Shown here: piece after piece, positions 8,028 through 15,575 of the stretch
Numbering within the stretch: the stretch's first letter is position 1
Layout of the letters: the number at the start of each line of letters is the position of its first letter
Assembly (NCBI RefSeq): GCF_014201355.1
Contig: NZ_JACHEG010000013.1
Location: 35,840 to 99,839, forward strand
Source: Aliirhizobium wenxiniae
GTDB taxonomy: Bacteria > Pseudomonadota > Alphaproteobacteria > Rhizobiales > Rhizobiaceae
Reading direction: 5' to 3'
DNA length: 64,000 nt
Notes under the pieces: model-generated
Told to the model about the DNA's origin: nothing
Databases searched by the model: none
What the model saw: the letters and a program-made list of their open reading frames with translations, nothing else
Translations under genes and position numbers: made by a program

Positions 8028-9068
8028 GTGCCAAGACCGATCAAGACGATGGAAGACTTTTCCGAGTTCGTGGGGCTCTCTCGTCCCACGGTCTCGAAGT
8101 ACTTCAACGATCCATCGTCGGTCCGCAAAAAGACACGCGACACGATCGAGGAGGCTTTGAAAAAATCCGGTTTCAAGCCGAACATGTTCGCGGTCAACCT
8201 AAACCGCCGCCGGAGCAACATCATCGGGATCGTCGTACCGAGCACGCTCGACCCATTCTTCATGGCGCTCACGCGACGCATTGAAATCATTGCCAGCGAA
8301 GCCGGCTTCCTCGCGCTGCTATTGTCCTCCGATGGGCGCGCCGACGTCGAAGATGAGGCGGTGAAGACGTTTCGATCGATGAACGTCGCGGGTGCGATCG
8401 TTGCGCCAGTCGGTCGAAGCGGCGGCAGTTCGTCGCTGGACCAGCTCGGGAAGAACATCCCGATCGTCTATGTGGATACGCCACCGGATACAGGAGCGGC
8501 ATATGTCGGAACTGACAACCGCCAGAGCTTCGGCCTCATCGTCGATTATCTCTGCCGTTCCGGCGAGCCCCCCTGTTTTTTCGGCATGCCTGAAGTGAAT
8601 ACGAATGCGATCGAGCGCCGCAATGCCTATCTCGAGGCTATGACAGCTCGAAACCTGACTGCTGAGGTCCTAACCCTTTCTGATGCCGCAACATGGGACT
8701 TCGAACGGTTTGCCTTTGAGGAGGCCGCACGGCTCTTCGAGAATGTTTCGCGGCTCCCAAGCAAGACGATCGTCTGTGCCAACGATCGCCTCGCCTTCGG
8801 GGTAATCGCGGCCGCTTGGCAAAAGGGTTTAAAGGTCGGCCACGGCCCGGACTGCGATATTAGAATTGCGGGCCACGATGACCATCCACTGTCCCAGTAT
8901 GCGTGCCCTCCGCTAACGACCGTGAAGCAGAACTACAACGACATCGGAAGGCTCGCCATCGGGCTGCTGTTCAAGATGCTGGGCGAGAAGGTCGAGGACA
9001 GCGAGATTCAGAACGGCCGAGACCAGATCCTGCTAAAATCGGAACTCATGCTCCGAGCCTCTGCATGA
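8028..9068 (+). CDS. LacI-family transcriptional regulator of the polyol locus
   Basis: A 346-residue LacI/GalR regulator. The N-terminal helix-turn-helix (DFSEFVGLSRPTVSKYFN, about residues 10-27) and hinge helix precede a periplasmic-binding-protein-like sugar-sensing domain. Translation probably begins at the GTG at 8028 with GGAG about 8 bp upstream. It is the last gene of the rightward polyol operon, 94 bp after the zinc dehydrogenase. It likely represses the divergent promoters through the palindrome at 4636-4652 and is released by a polyol or ketose. The HTH lacks the usual first residues of long LacI proteins but is otherwise intact. Confidence 0.9.
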   Translation: MPRPIKTMEDFSEFVGLSRPTVSKYFNDPSSVRKKTRDTIEEALKKSGFKPNMFAVNLNRRRSNIIGIVVPSTLDPFFMALTRRIEIIASEAGFLALLLSSDGRADVEDEAVKTFRSMNVAGAIVAPVGRSGGSSSLDQLGKNIPIVYVDTPPDTGAAYVGTDNRQSFGLIVDYLCRSGEPPCFFGMPEVNTNAIERRNAYLEAMTARNLTAEVLTLSDAATWDFERFAFEEAARLFENVSRLPSKTIVCANDRLAFGVIAAAWQKGLKVGHGPDCDIRIAGHDDHPLSQYACPPLTTVKQNYNDIGRLAIGLLFKMLGEKVEDSEIQNGRDQILLKSELMLRASA

Positions 9069-9112
9069 CAGGCAGGATCTAAACAACAGCCACGGGCGTT
9101 GCGCTGGTGAGT

Positions 9113-9138
9113 TCCACAGCCTTGAACCGACCTGAACC
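9113..9138 (+). repeat. Degenerate copy of the 26-bp boundary repeat
   Basis: It lies 45 bp after the LacI gene, where the polyol locus ends. The core CTTGA and the final GAACC are kept at the spacing seen in the better copies, but the leading TTAAG block is lost. The bases just after it (TTCGA) match those after the copy at 22986-23011. It would not be recognised without the other copies. Confidence 0.35.
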
Positions 9139-9300
9139 TTCGACCTGTCGTTTGAATGATGTGATTTCTAGGATAGGTGCAGACAATTCAGTAGAGAATT
9201 GAACCGGGTTTTAGTGTTATAGGCATAACGTCACAAATCGCATATGCAGCTACGGCCACCCGAATGGATTCAACTCGATAAAAATGGGCGTAGACGCGCC

Positions 9301-10009
9301 TTACCTTCCCTTAAGCTTTCGCCATTCAGCGAGCATAGAAAGATTGTTCTCATCGGTCGCCGGATAAAGCCCGTTGATCGTGTGGCCGGCCTTCACCCGC
9401 TCGACGACGAAATCCTCGTATGCAGTCATCTCGACCGCCTCGTCGGCGATCTCGTCGGCGATTTCCGCCGGAATGACGATGACACTGTCGTCGTCACCGA
9501 CCATGATGTCCCCGGGAAACACCGCAACATCGCCGCAGCCGATTGGCACATTGATGTCGATCGCTTCGTGCAATGGCAGGTTCGTCGGGCTGGAGGGGCG
9601 GTTGTGATGGGCCGGAATATCAGCTCTCCGATGGTCATCGCGTCACGAAAACCGCCATCGGTACCACTCCGGCCCCGCCGCGCACCATCAGCCGGGTGAT
9701 CAGTATATCGCCGGCAGACGCCGCCCGCTTATCCTTGCGGCTGACCATCACCAGAACCGAACCTTCCGGGCAGGTCTCGATTGCGTGGCGTTGCGGGTGT
9801 TAGGGATCACGAAATACCGTCATCGGATTGCGGTCCTCGCGCGCCGGCATGTAGCGCAGCGTGAATGCCGGGCCGACCATGTTGCGCCCTTTCGGGCGGA
9901 CTGGTCGCACATCCTGGATCGTCTGTTTTTTCAGACCGCGCTTGTAAAGCGCCGAGCAAAGCGTCGCGACGGATACACCCATCAGTTTTTCGCGGGTAAC
10001 GGGATTCAT
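9301..10009 (-). pseudogene. Decayed RraA/dimethylmenaquinone methyltransferase-like gene
   Basis: Read leftward from an ATG at 10007-10009 with a GGAGAG ribosome-binding site, the protein begins like RraA-family proteins used as 4-hydroxy-4-methyl-2-oxoglutarate/oxaloacetate aldolases or sugar-acid enzymes. An in-frame TAA follows FRDP near 9800. The frame then continues (HPQRHAIETCPEGSV, RAASAGDILITRL) until a 1-bp deletion near 9666 and a second near 9625. The remaining C-terminal half (GCGDVAVFPGDIMVGDDD) reads on to a stop at 9301. One nonsense and two frameshifts mean it is inactive. Its neighbours on both sides are intact catabolic clusters, so it is probably a leftover from an older sugar-acid pathway. 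Confidence 0.85.
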
Positions 10010-10091
10010 TGTCTCTCCTCGAAGCGGGCTCTGGCGATGAGCGGTTCCGGTGAATTCCAGGAGCAAACGCACATATTCCGTACCCATAAGC

Positions 10092-10120
10092 TTGACTCGC
10101 AAAAATACTACAGATATGTC
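10092..10120 (+). promoter_or_regulatory. Possible sigma-70-type promoter of the alginate operon
   Basis: TTGACT at 10092-10097 is followed after 17 bp by TATGTC at 10115-10120, a good -35 with a weak -10. It lies about 35 bp before the first plausible start of the GntR gene and overlaps the first of three phased direct repeats, as expected for a repressible promoter. Prediction only. Confidence 0.4.
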
Positions 10121-10160
10121 AAGTTCAAATCTGATATCTCAGTTTGGCAATTGATATGTC
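10112..10160 (+). promoter_or_regulatory. Three 9-bp direct repeats phased at 20 bp (candidate operator)
   Basis: The nonamers AGATATGTC (10112-10120), TGATATCTC (10132-10140) and TGATATGTC (10152-10160) recur at exactly 20-bp intervals, about two helical turns. They span the promoter to the likely GntR start codon. Same-face spacing suggests cooperative binding, most likely by the GntR regulator encoded immediately downstream. GntR proteins more usually bind inverted repeats, so the binder is not certain. Confidence 0.55.
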
Positions 10161-10944
10161 TAACGCTCTTGAATTTCCATCGCTGCCCTTGTCTGATCTC
10201 GTGATGCCGCAGGATTTGCCGGTGGGTGGGAACATGGCGAACCGAATCCATGCTCTCCTTCGCAAACTGATTGTCGAGGTGAAGCTGCTTCCCGGGCGCG
10301 CGCTGTCGGAAAAGGAAATCGCTGCGCTGCTGCATGTCAGCAAGACGCCCGTGCGCGAGGCCATCATTCGCCTTGCCGAAGAAGGTTTCGTCACAGTCGT
10401 CCCGCAAGGTGGTACCTATATTTCGCCGATCGACGTGCAGCGCTACATGGAAGCTTGCTTCATCCGCTTCAAGCTGGAAGAAGGCGCAGTTATCGAGGCG
10501 ACCAAGCGACATTCGCTGGAAGATATCGCCCGTTTGAAAACCTGCCTGTCCCAGCAGCGCACTGCTGCGCAGGATGAGGAATTCACCGATTTCTTCCTGC
10601 TGGACGAAGAGTTTCACCGCACGATTTTTGCCGCGGCCCGCCTGCCTGGCGCATGGAGCGTCGTCAATCAGGCGAAAGGCGAAATGGACCGGATGCGCCA
10701 CCTGAAGCGCGTTTTTGCGGTTCGCCGTACCGAAAAGGTGATCGAGGAACACGAAGCGATCGTCAACGCGATTGAATCCGGTAACGTGGAAGCGGCTCGC
10801 GAGGCCATTCAGAGCCATCTCGGTTCGCTTGAATCCAAGATCGCAGAACTCTCCAAGAACCCGAAAATCTGGACCTTCATCGAACAGGTCAACACGCGCG
10901 TCACGAGGAAGCGCGTGTCACGAGGAGCCAAGGCCCCCGCCTGA
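10156..10944 (+). CDS. GntR-family (FadR/FCD) regulator of the alginate operon
   Basis: About 262 residues. An N-terminal winged helix (LSEKEIAALLHVSKTPVREAIIRLAEEGFV) is followed by an all-helical FCD ligand domain with the metal-binding histidine segment DEEFHRTIF and a later EHEAI. It is the first gene of the operon, 34 bp before the ATPase gene. That position and the promoter repeats argue that it controls the operon and itself. The start is uncertain: the ATG at 10156 overlaps the third promoter repeat, and an in-frame ATG at 10234 has a better ribosome-binding site (GGTGGGAA) and still keeps the whole winged helix. The effector is probably an alginate breakdown intermediate such as DEH or KDG; this is inference. 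Confidence 0.88.
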   Translation: MSNALEFPSLPLSDLVMPQDLPVGGNMANRIHALLRKLIVEVKLLPGRALSEKEIAALLHVSKTPVREAIIRLAEEGFVTVVPQGGTYISPIDVQRYMEACFIRFKLEEGAVIEATKRHSLEDIARLKTCLSQQRTAAQDEEFTDFFLLDEEFHRTIFAAARLPGAWSVVNQAKGEMDRMRHLKRVFAVRRTEKVIEEHEAIVNAIESGNVEAAREAIQSHLGSLESKIAELSKNPKIWTFIEQVNTRVTRKRVSRGAKAPA

Positions 10945-10978
10945 CGGAACATTCAAGGCTTTTGAGGAGGGGCCTTAC

Positions 10979-12094
10979 ATGTCTGCAGTTCAAATCAACG
11001 ACGTCGTCAAGCGCTACGGTGCTCTCGAAGTTGTCCATGGCATCAATCTTTCCATTCAGCCGCAGGAATTCGTGGTTCTCGTCGGGCCATCGGGATGCGG
11101 TAAATCCACCACGCTGCGCATGCTCGCCGGACTGGAAGATATCTCCGACGGCACCGTCTCCATCGATGGCCGGGTGGTCAACAAGATCGCCCCGAAAGAC
11201 CGCGACGTTGCGATGGTCTTCCAGAATTATGCCCTCTACCCGCACCTCAACGTGGCGGAAAACATTGCCTTCGGCCTGCGGGTCAGGGGCGAGAAACGGG
11301 ACGTGATCGACAAGGCTGTCGCGGAGGCCGCCCAGATTCTAAGCCTGACGGAATATCTGGCGCGCAAACCTGCAGACCTTTCCGGTGGCCAGCGCCAGCG
11401 CGTCGCAATGGGACGCGCCATCGTTCGCCGCCCCAAGATTTTCCTCTTCGATGAGCCGCTCTCCAACCTCGATGCCAAGCTGCGCACCCATATGCGCGCC
11501 GAGATCAAGCTGCTTCACAAGCGCATGCAGGCAACCAGCGTCTACGTCACCCACGACCAGGTCGAGGCAATGACGCTTGCCGACCGCATCGTCATCATGA
11601 ATGGGGGCAATATTGAGCAGGTCGGTTCGCCGATGGAAGTCTTTCTCGAACCGGCAAACACGTTCGTCGCCAGCTTCATAGGCTCACCGCCGATGAACCT
11701 TCTCGACGCGGTGGTCGAAAAGCGGGATGGCCGTGTCAGCGCGGTATTACCAGGCAATGCCGGACAGCGATTGACCATTCCCGACGCCTTTGCGAAGGGC
11801 GCAACTGAAGGGCAGACGATCAAGCTCGGTCTGCGCCCCGAAATCATGTCGGTCAAAACCGGCGATGGCCGTGAGGTCTTGAATTGCGGTATTGATCTGG
11901 TGGAGCCCCTCGGCGCAGAAGCTCTGCTTCATGGCAAGGCCGATGGCCAATCCTTCATTGCCAAGGCAGAAACACTCTATGCCGATCATGCCCTTAATGG
12001 CATCACTCAACTCGGCATCGACACGACACGCATTCAGATCTTCGACGCGACAACCGGTCGGTCACTCAAGGCCGCAGGCGGGTCGCGCTCATGA
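10979..12094 (+). CDS. ABC transporter ATP-binding protein, AlgS/UgpC type (oligo-alginate import)
   Basis: A 371-residue ATPase with Walker A GPSGCGKST, signature LSGGQRQR, Walker B IFLFDEPLSNLDAK, the switch histidine in YVTHDQ, and a C-terminal TOBE regulatory domain. The ATG at 10979 follows GAGGAGG. Its stop overlaps the next gene's start by 4 bp (ATGA). It powers the permease pair encoded directly downstream. In Sphingomonas A1 the equivalent subunit AlgS works with AlgM1 and AlgM2; here the gene order and the PL15 lyase make alginate oligosaccharides the expected cargo. Confidence 0.93.
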   Translation: MSAVQINDVVKRYGALEVVHGINLSIQPQEFVVLVGPSGCGKSTTLRMLAGLEDISDGTVSIDGRVVNKIAPKDRDVAMVFQNYALYPHLNVAENIAFGLRVRGEKRDVIDKAVAEAAQILSLTEYLARKPADLSGGQRQRVAMGRAIVRRPKIFLFDEPLSNLDAKLRTHMRAEIKLLHKRMQATSVYVTHDQVEAMTLADRIVIMNGGNIEQVGSPMEVFLEPANTFVASFIGSPPMNLLDAVVEKRDGRVSAVLPGNAGQRLTIPDAFAKGATEGQTIKLGLRPEIMSVKTGDGREVLNCGIDLVEPLGAEALLHGKADGQSFIAKAETLYADHALNGITQLGIDTTRIQIFDATTGRSLKAAGGSRS

Positions 12095-13020
12095 AACAGA
12101 CCTATCAGCAACGCTTCCAGGATCTGTGGGGAGATATGCGCCGCGACTGGCAGCTCTATCTGCTGCTGGCACCGATGGCCATCTGGTTCGCGCTCTTTCT
12201 CTATAAGCCGATGTACGGCTTGGTCATCGCTTTCCAGGACTTTTCGATTTTCCGCGGCATCGAGAAAAGCCCATGGGTCGGCTTCGCGAACTTCGTGGAG
12301 CTTTTCCAGAATGACATGTTCGTCCGTGCCTTCTGGAACACGATCACCATCAGCGGCCTCGGCCTTATCTTTGCGTTTCCCGTACCGATAATTCTGGCGT
12401 TGATGTTCAACGAAGTTCAGAACGAAGTTGGCCGGCGCTGGGCCCAGACGATCGTTTATCTGCCGCATTTCATTTCGGTGGTGATCGTCGCCGGCATTGT
12501 CATCAACTTTCTTTCTCCCTCGATCGGTATCGTCAACCTTATCCTGAAGGGAATAGGTCTAGAGCCTATCTACTTCTTGACCCAGCCCGAATGGTTCCGC
12601 CCCGTCTTCATCGGCTCGTCGGTCTGGAAGGAATCGGGTTTCGAATCGATCGTCTATCTCGCTGCGATCGCCGGTGTGAGCCCAACCCTTTACGAATCCG
12701 CCCGTGTCGACGGTGCCTCGCGCTGGCAGATGATGTGGCGCATTACCCTTCCCTGCATCCTGCCGACGATTGTGATCATGCTGATCATCCGCATCGGCAA
12801 TCTGGTCGAGGTCGGGTTCGAATACATCATCCTTCTCTATCGCCCATCCACCTATGAGTCGGCCGACGTCGTCTCGACATTCATCTACCGCACCGGCCTG
12901 CAGGGCACCCAGTACGACCTGGCAACGGCTGCCGGCCTGTTCAATGCGGTGATCGCTTTCGTCCTGGTCTATTCGGCGAACCGTATCAGCCGAAAAGTCT
13001 CGTCGACATCGCTTTGGTGA
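12091..13020 (+). CDS. ABC transporter permease, LplB/AlgM1 type
   Basis: A 309-residue permease with an N-terminal cytoplasmic stretch and six hydrophobic segments. The EAA-type loop is YESARVDGASRWQMMWRITLP. The opening LLLAPMAIWFALFLYKPMYGLVIAFQDF identifies the LplB subgroup, used for polysaccharide fragments rather than simple sugars and including Sphingomonas AlgM1. It overlaps the ATPase gene and precedes the LplC-like partner by 10 bp, so the two membrane subunits are co-translated. Family firm; alginate oligosaccharide specificity inferred from the operon. Confidence 0.92.
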   Translation: MKQTYQQRFQDLWGDMRRDWQLYLLLAPMAIWFALFLYKPMYGLVIAFQDFSIFRGIEKSPWVGFANFVELFQNDMFVRAFWNTITISGLGLIFAFPVPIILALMFNEVQNEVGRRWAQTIVYLPHFISVVIVAGIVINFLSPSIGIVNLILKGIGLEPIYFLTQPEWFRPVFIGSSVWKESGFESIVYLAAIAGVSPTLYESARVDGASRWQMMWRITLPCILPTIVIMLIIRIGNLVEVGFEYIILLYRPSTYESADVVSTFIYRTGLQGTQYDLATAAGLFNAVIAFVLVYSANRISRKVSSTSLW

Positions 13021-13030
13021 GGAGCTGAAG

Positions 13031-13912
13031 ATGGCAAGTTTCAATCTCTATTCCCGTGGCGACAAGATCTTTGGCTGGGCCAATGCCATTCTTCTCGGCT
13101 TGTTCGTTCTGTCGACGCTTTATCCGTTCATCTACGTCGCCGCCGTCTCGATTTCTTCAGGCGCGGCTGTGACTGCCGGGCGCGTAACGCTCTGGCCGGT
13201 TGATGTCACTCTGGCTGCCTATGAACACGTTCTGTCGGACAGAATGTTCTGGATCGCCTACGGCAATACCTTCATCTACACGTTCGGCGGCACGTTCATG
13301 AGCCTGCTGATAATGATCCCCGGTGCCTATGCGCTGTCGCGCAAACGCCTGCGCGGCCGCACCTTCTTTAATATCGCGATCGCCTTCACGCTCTGGTTCC
13401 ATGCCGGCATGATCCCGTTCTTCCTGAACATGCGGGATCTCGGTCTGCTCGACAGCCGTTTCGGTATCATCATCGGGTTCGCGGCCAGCGCCTTCAATGT
13501 CATCCTGTTGCGCAACTTCTTCGAGGCGGTGCCTAAATCTTTCGAGGAAGCCGCCAAGATGGACGGCGCAAGCGAATTGCAACTGCTGTGGAAGGTATTC
13601 ATTCCGCTTTCCAAACCGGCCATCGTCACGGTCGCGCTGTTCTGCATCGTCTCGCGCTGGAACGGCTATTTCTGGGCCATGGTGCTCCTGCGTGGCGAAG
13701 AGAAAATCCCGCTGCAGGTCTATCTCAAGCGCGTTATCGTCGATCTCAATTCGAACGACGAATTCGCATCGAGCCTGCTCACGGCCCACTATTCGTTCGA
13801 GACGGTGACCTCCGCGATCATGATCGCGTCGATCATCCCCGTCCTCATCATTTACCCCTACGCACAGAAGTATTTCACCAAGGGAATTCTGCTGGGCGGG
13901 GTCAAAGAGTAG
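13031..13912 (+). CDS. ABC transporter permease, LplC/AlgM2 type
   Basis: A 293-residue permease of the LplC subgroup, with a start shortly after GGAGCTG and six hydrophobic segments. The EAA loop is EEAAKMDGASELQLLWKVFIPL and the family C-terminus is TKGILLGGVKE. It pairs with the LplB-type permease upstream. The binding-protein gene starts 21 bp downstream behind a strong ribosome-binding site. As with its partner, the alginate assignment rests on the lyase in the same operon. Confidence 0.92.
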   Translation: MASFNLYSRGDKIFGWANAILLGLFVLSTLYPFIYVAAVSISSGAAVTAGRVTLWPVDVTLAAYEHVLSDRMFWIAYGNTFIYTFGGTFMSLLIMIPGAYALSRKRLRGRTFFNIAIAFTLWFHAGMIPFFLNMRDLGLLDSRFGIIIGFAASAFNVILLRNFFEAVPKSFEEAAKMDGASELQLLWKVFIPLSKPAIVTVALFCIVSRWNGYFWAMVLLRGEEKIPLQVYLKRVIVDLNSNDEFASSLLTAHYSFETVTSAIMIASIIPVLIIYPYAQKYFTKGILLGGVKE

Positions 13913-13933
13913 CTGCACAAGGGAGGAGAACCT

Positions 13934-15502
13934 GTGAAAACACTGCGAAAAGGCGCGCCCCTTCTGGCGTTGATGACAGCCATGACAATGGCCTTGCCCG
14001 TCTCCGCACAGGATGCCGGCAAGATATCCGAAGACCCTCTGGAACTGACCATCCATTTCCACTTCCGCGATAAATACGTCTACTCGGAAAAGTGGCCTGT
14101 GGAGCAGAAGGCCGCAGAGATTACCAACATCCACGTCCGTAACGTCGCGTCGCTGGCGACTACGAGCAGCCGCGATGCCTTCAACCTGTTGATCGCCTCG
14201 GGTGATCTCCCGGATATCGTAGGCGGCGATGCGAACGGTGGCTTGAAGGAGGACTTCATCCGCTACGGGCTGGAAGGCGCGTTCATTCCACTCGACGACC
14301 TGATCGAGGAAAACGCTCCGAACCTCAAGGCGTTCTTCGATAGCCACAAGGACATCCGCAACGCGATTTCCGGACCGGACGGCAAGCTCTACTTCATTCC
14401 CTATGTGCCGGATGGAAAATACTCTCGCGGCTGGTTCATCCGCCAGGATTGGCTGGACAAACTTGGCCTGAAACAACCGGAAACACCGGAAGAGGTCTAT
14501 GAGGTTCTCAAGGCCTTCCGCGACAAGGACCCGAACGGAAACGGCAAAAAGGACGAGGTCCCGTATTTTGCGCGCGAGGAAATCGATGCCGTCCGGCTCA
14601 TCAATCTGTGGGACGCACGCGTTTCCGGGTCCGAGCGATATGGCGATTTCGCCGTCTATGACGGCCAGCTCCGTCACCCCTGGGCGGAAGAGAACTACAA
14701 GATCGGCATTTCGAATGTCGCCAAGTGGTACAAGGAGGGGCTGATCGACAAGGAGATTTTCACCCGCGGCGCCCGTTCGCGCGAATATCTTCTGGGCAAC
14801 GATCTCGGCGGCATGACCCATGACTGGTTTGCCAGCACCTCCACCTATAACGACGCGTTGTCGCCCAAGATCGAAGGTTTCGCGCTGAAGCCTATGCTGC
14901 CGCCGAAGACGGCCTCCGGCCAACGGTTCGAGGATTCCCGCCGGCTGCGCGTACAGCCCGTCGGATGGGCGATTTCGGCCACCAACGAACATCCTGTCGA
15001 GACGATCAAGTATTTCGATTTCTGGTTCTCCCAGCAGGGGCGCACGCTGTCGAATTTCGGTGTCGAGGGAAAGACCTACGAAATGGTCGACGGCAAGCCG
15101 CAGTTCAAAAAGGAAGTGCTGGACAACAAGGATCCGGTCAACGCCCAGCTCTGGGCGGTGGGCGCGCAGGTCCCGCGCGGATACTGGATGGACTACGAGT
15201 ACGAGCGCCAGTGGACAAACAAGATCGCGCTTGAAGGCATCGACCTCTACGACAAGTGCAACTGCCTCAAGGACGAGTTCATGGGTGTCTCGTTGAACGC
15301 TGATGAGAAAGCGACCTTCGACCGCTACTGGCCGAGCCTTCTCACCTACATGACCGAGATGCAGCAGACATGGGTGCTTGGCGCCCAGGACGTCAATACC
15401 GGCTGGGATGCCTACAAGAAGCGGCTGACGGCTCTCGGTTACGACGAGGTCATCAAGATCATGCAGTCAGCCTATGACCGCCAGTACAAGGCGGCCCAGT
15501 AA
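13934..15502 (+). CDS. Periplasmic oligo-alginate-binding protein, AlgQ/LplA type
   Basis: A 522-residue binding protein starting at a GTG (13934) behind GGGAGGAG. A signal peptide (KTLRKGAPLLALMTAMTMALPVSAQ) precedes the mature protein. Residues about 197-208 (DKDPNGNGKKDE) form an EF-hand-like calcium loop, a feature of Sphingomonas AlgQ1/AlgQ2 alginate-binding proteins. This supports a long, acidic oligosaccharide ligand. It is followed by a hairpin with a T-run and then the lyase gene, so the transporter part of the operon may be expressed more strongly than the enzymes. Confidence 0.92.
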   Translation: MKTLRKGAPLLALMTAMTMALPVSAQDAGKISEDPLELTIHFHFRDKYVYSEKWPVEQKAAEITNIHVRNVASLATTSSRDAFNLLIASGDLPDIVGGDANGGLKEDFIRYGLEGAFIPLDDLIEENAPNLKAFFDSHKDIRNAISGPDGKLYFIPYVPDGKYSRGWFIRQDWLDKLGLKQPETPEEVYEVLKAFRDKDPNGNGKKDEVPYFAREEIDAVRLINLWDARVSGSERYGDFAVYDGQLRHPWAEENYKIGISNVAKWYKEGLIDKEIFTRGARSREYLLGNDLGGMTHDWFASTSTYNDALSPKIEGFALKPMLPPKTASGQRFEDSRRLRVQPVGWAISATNEHPVETIKYFDFWFSQQGRTLSNFGVEGKTYEMVDGKPQFKKEVLDNKDPVNAQLWAVGAQVPRGYWMDYEYERQWTNKIALEGIDLYDKCNCLKDEFMGVSLNADEKATFDRYWPSLLTYMTEMQQTWVLGAQDVNTGWDAYKKRLTALGYDEVIKIMQSAYDRQYKAAQ

Positions 15503-15514
15503 GCTTTCGATCGC

Positions 15515-15545
15515 GATGGCGGCCCTGTCGCCGCCATCCTTTTCC
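15515..15545 (+). terminator. Intra-operon terminator/attenuator between binding protein and lyase
   Basis: Perfect 8-bp arms GATGGCGG (15515-15522) and CCGCCATC (15531-15538) close an 8-nt loop and are followed by CTTTTCC. This is a textbook rho-independent hairpin with a short T-run. It lies 12 bp after the binding-protein stop and 30 bp before the lyase start, so it probably lets only part of the transcripts continue into the catabolic genes. Confidence 0.7.
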
Positions 15546-15575
15546 CTTTGATTTTCATACAGGAGTTAGAGCGCA

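Noticed and set aside
9301..9573. A short intact-looking RraA-like protein of 90 residues
   Set aside because: It is only the C-terminal half of a gene whose N-terminal half lies upstream in other frames; it has no start signal of its own.
13157..14992. A 611-codon open frame on the minus strand opposite the permease and binding-protein genes
   Set aside because: It lies antisense to well-identified genes with good ribosome-binding sites, has no recognisable domain, and is a GC-rich codon-position shadow.
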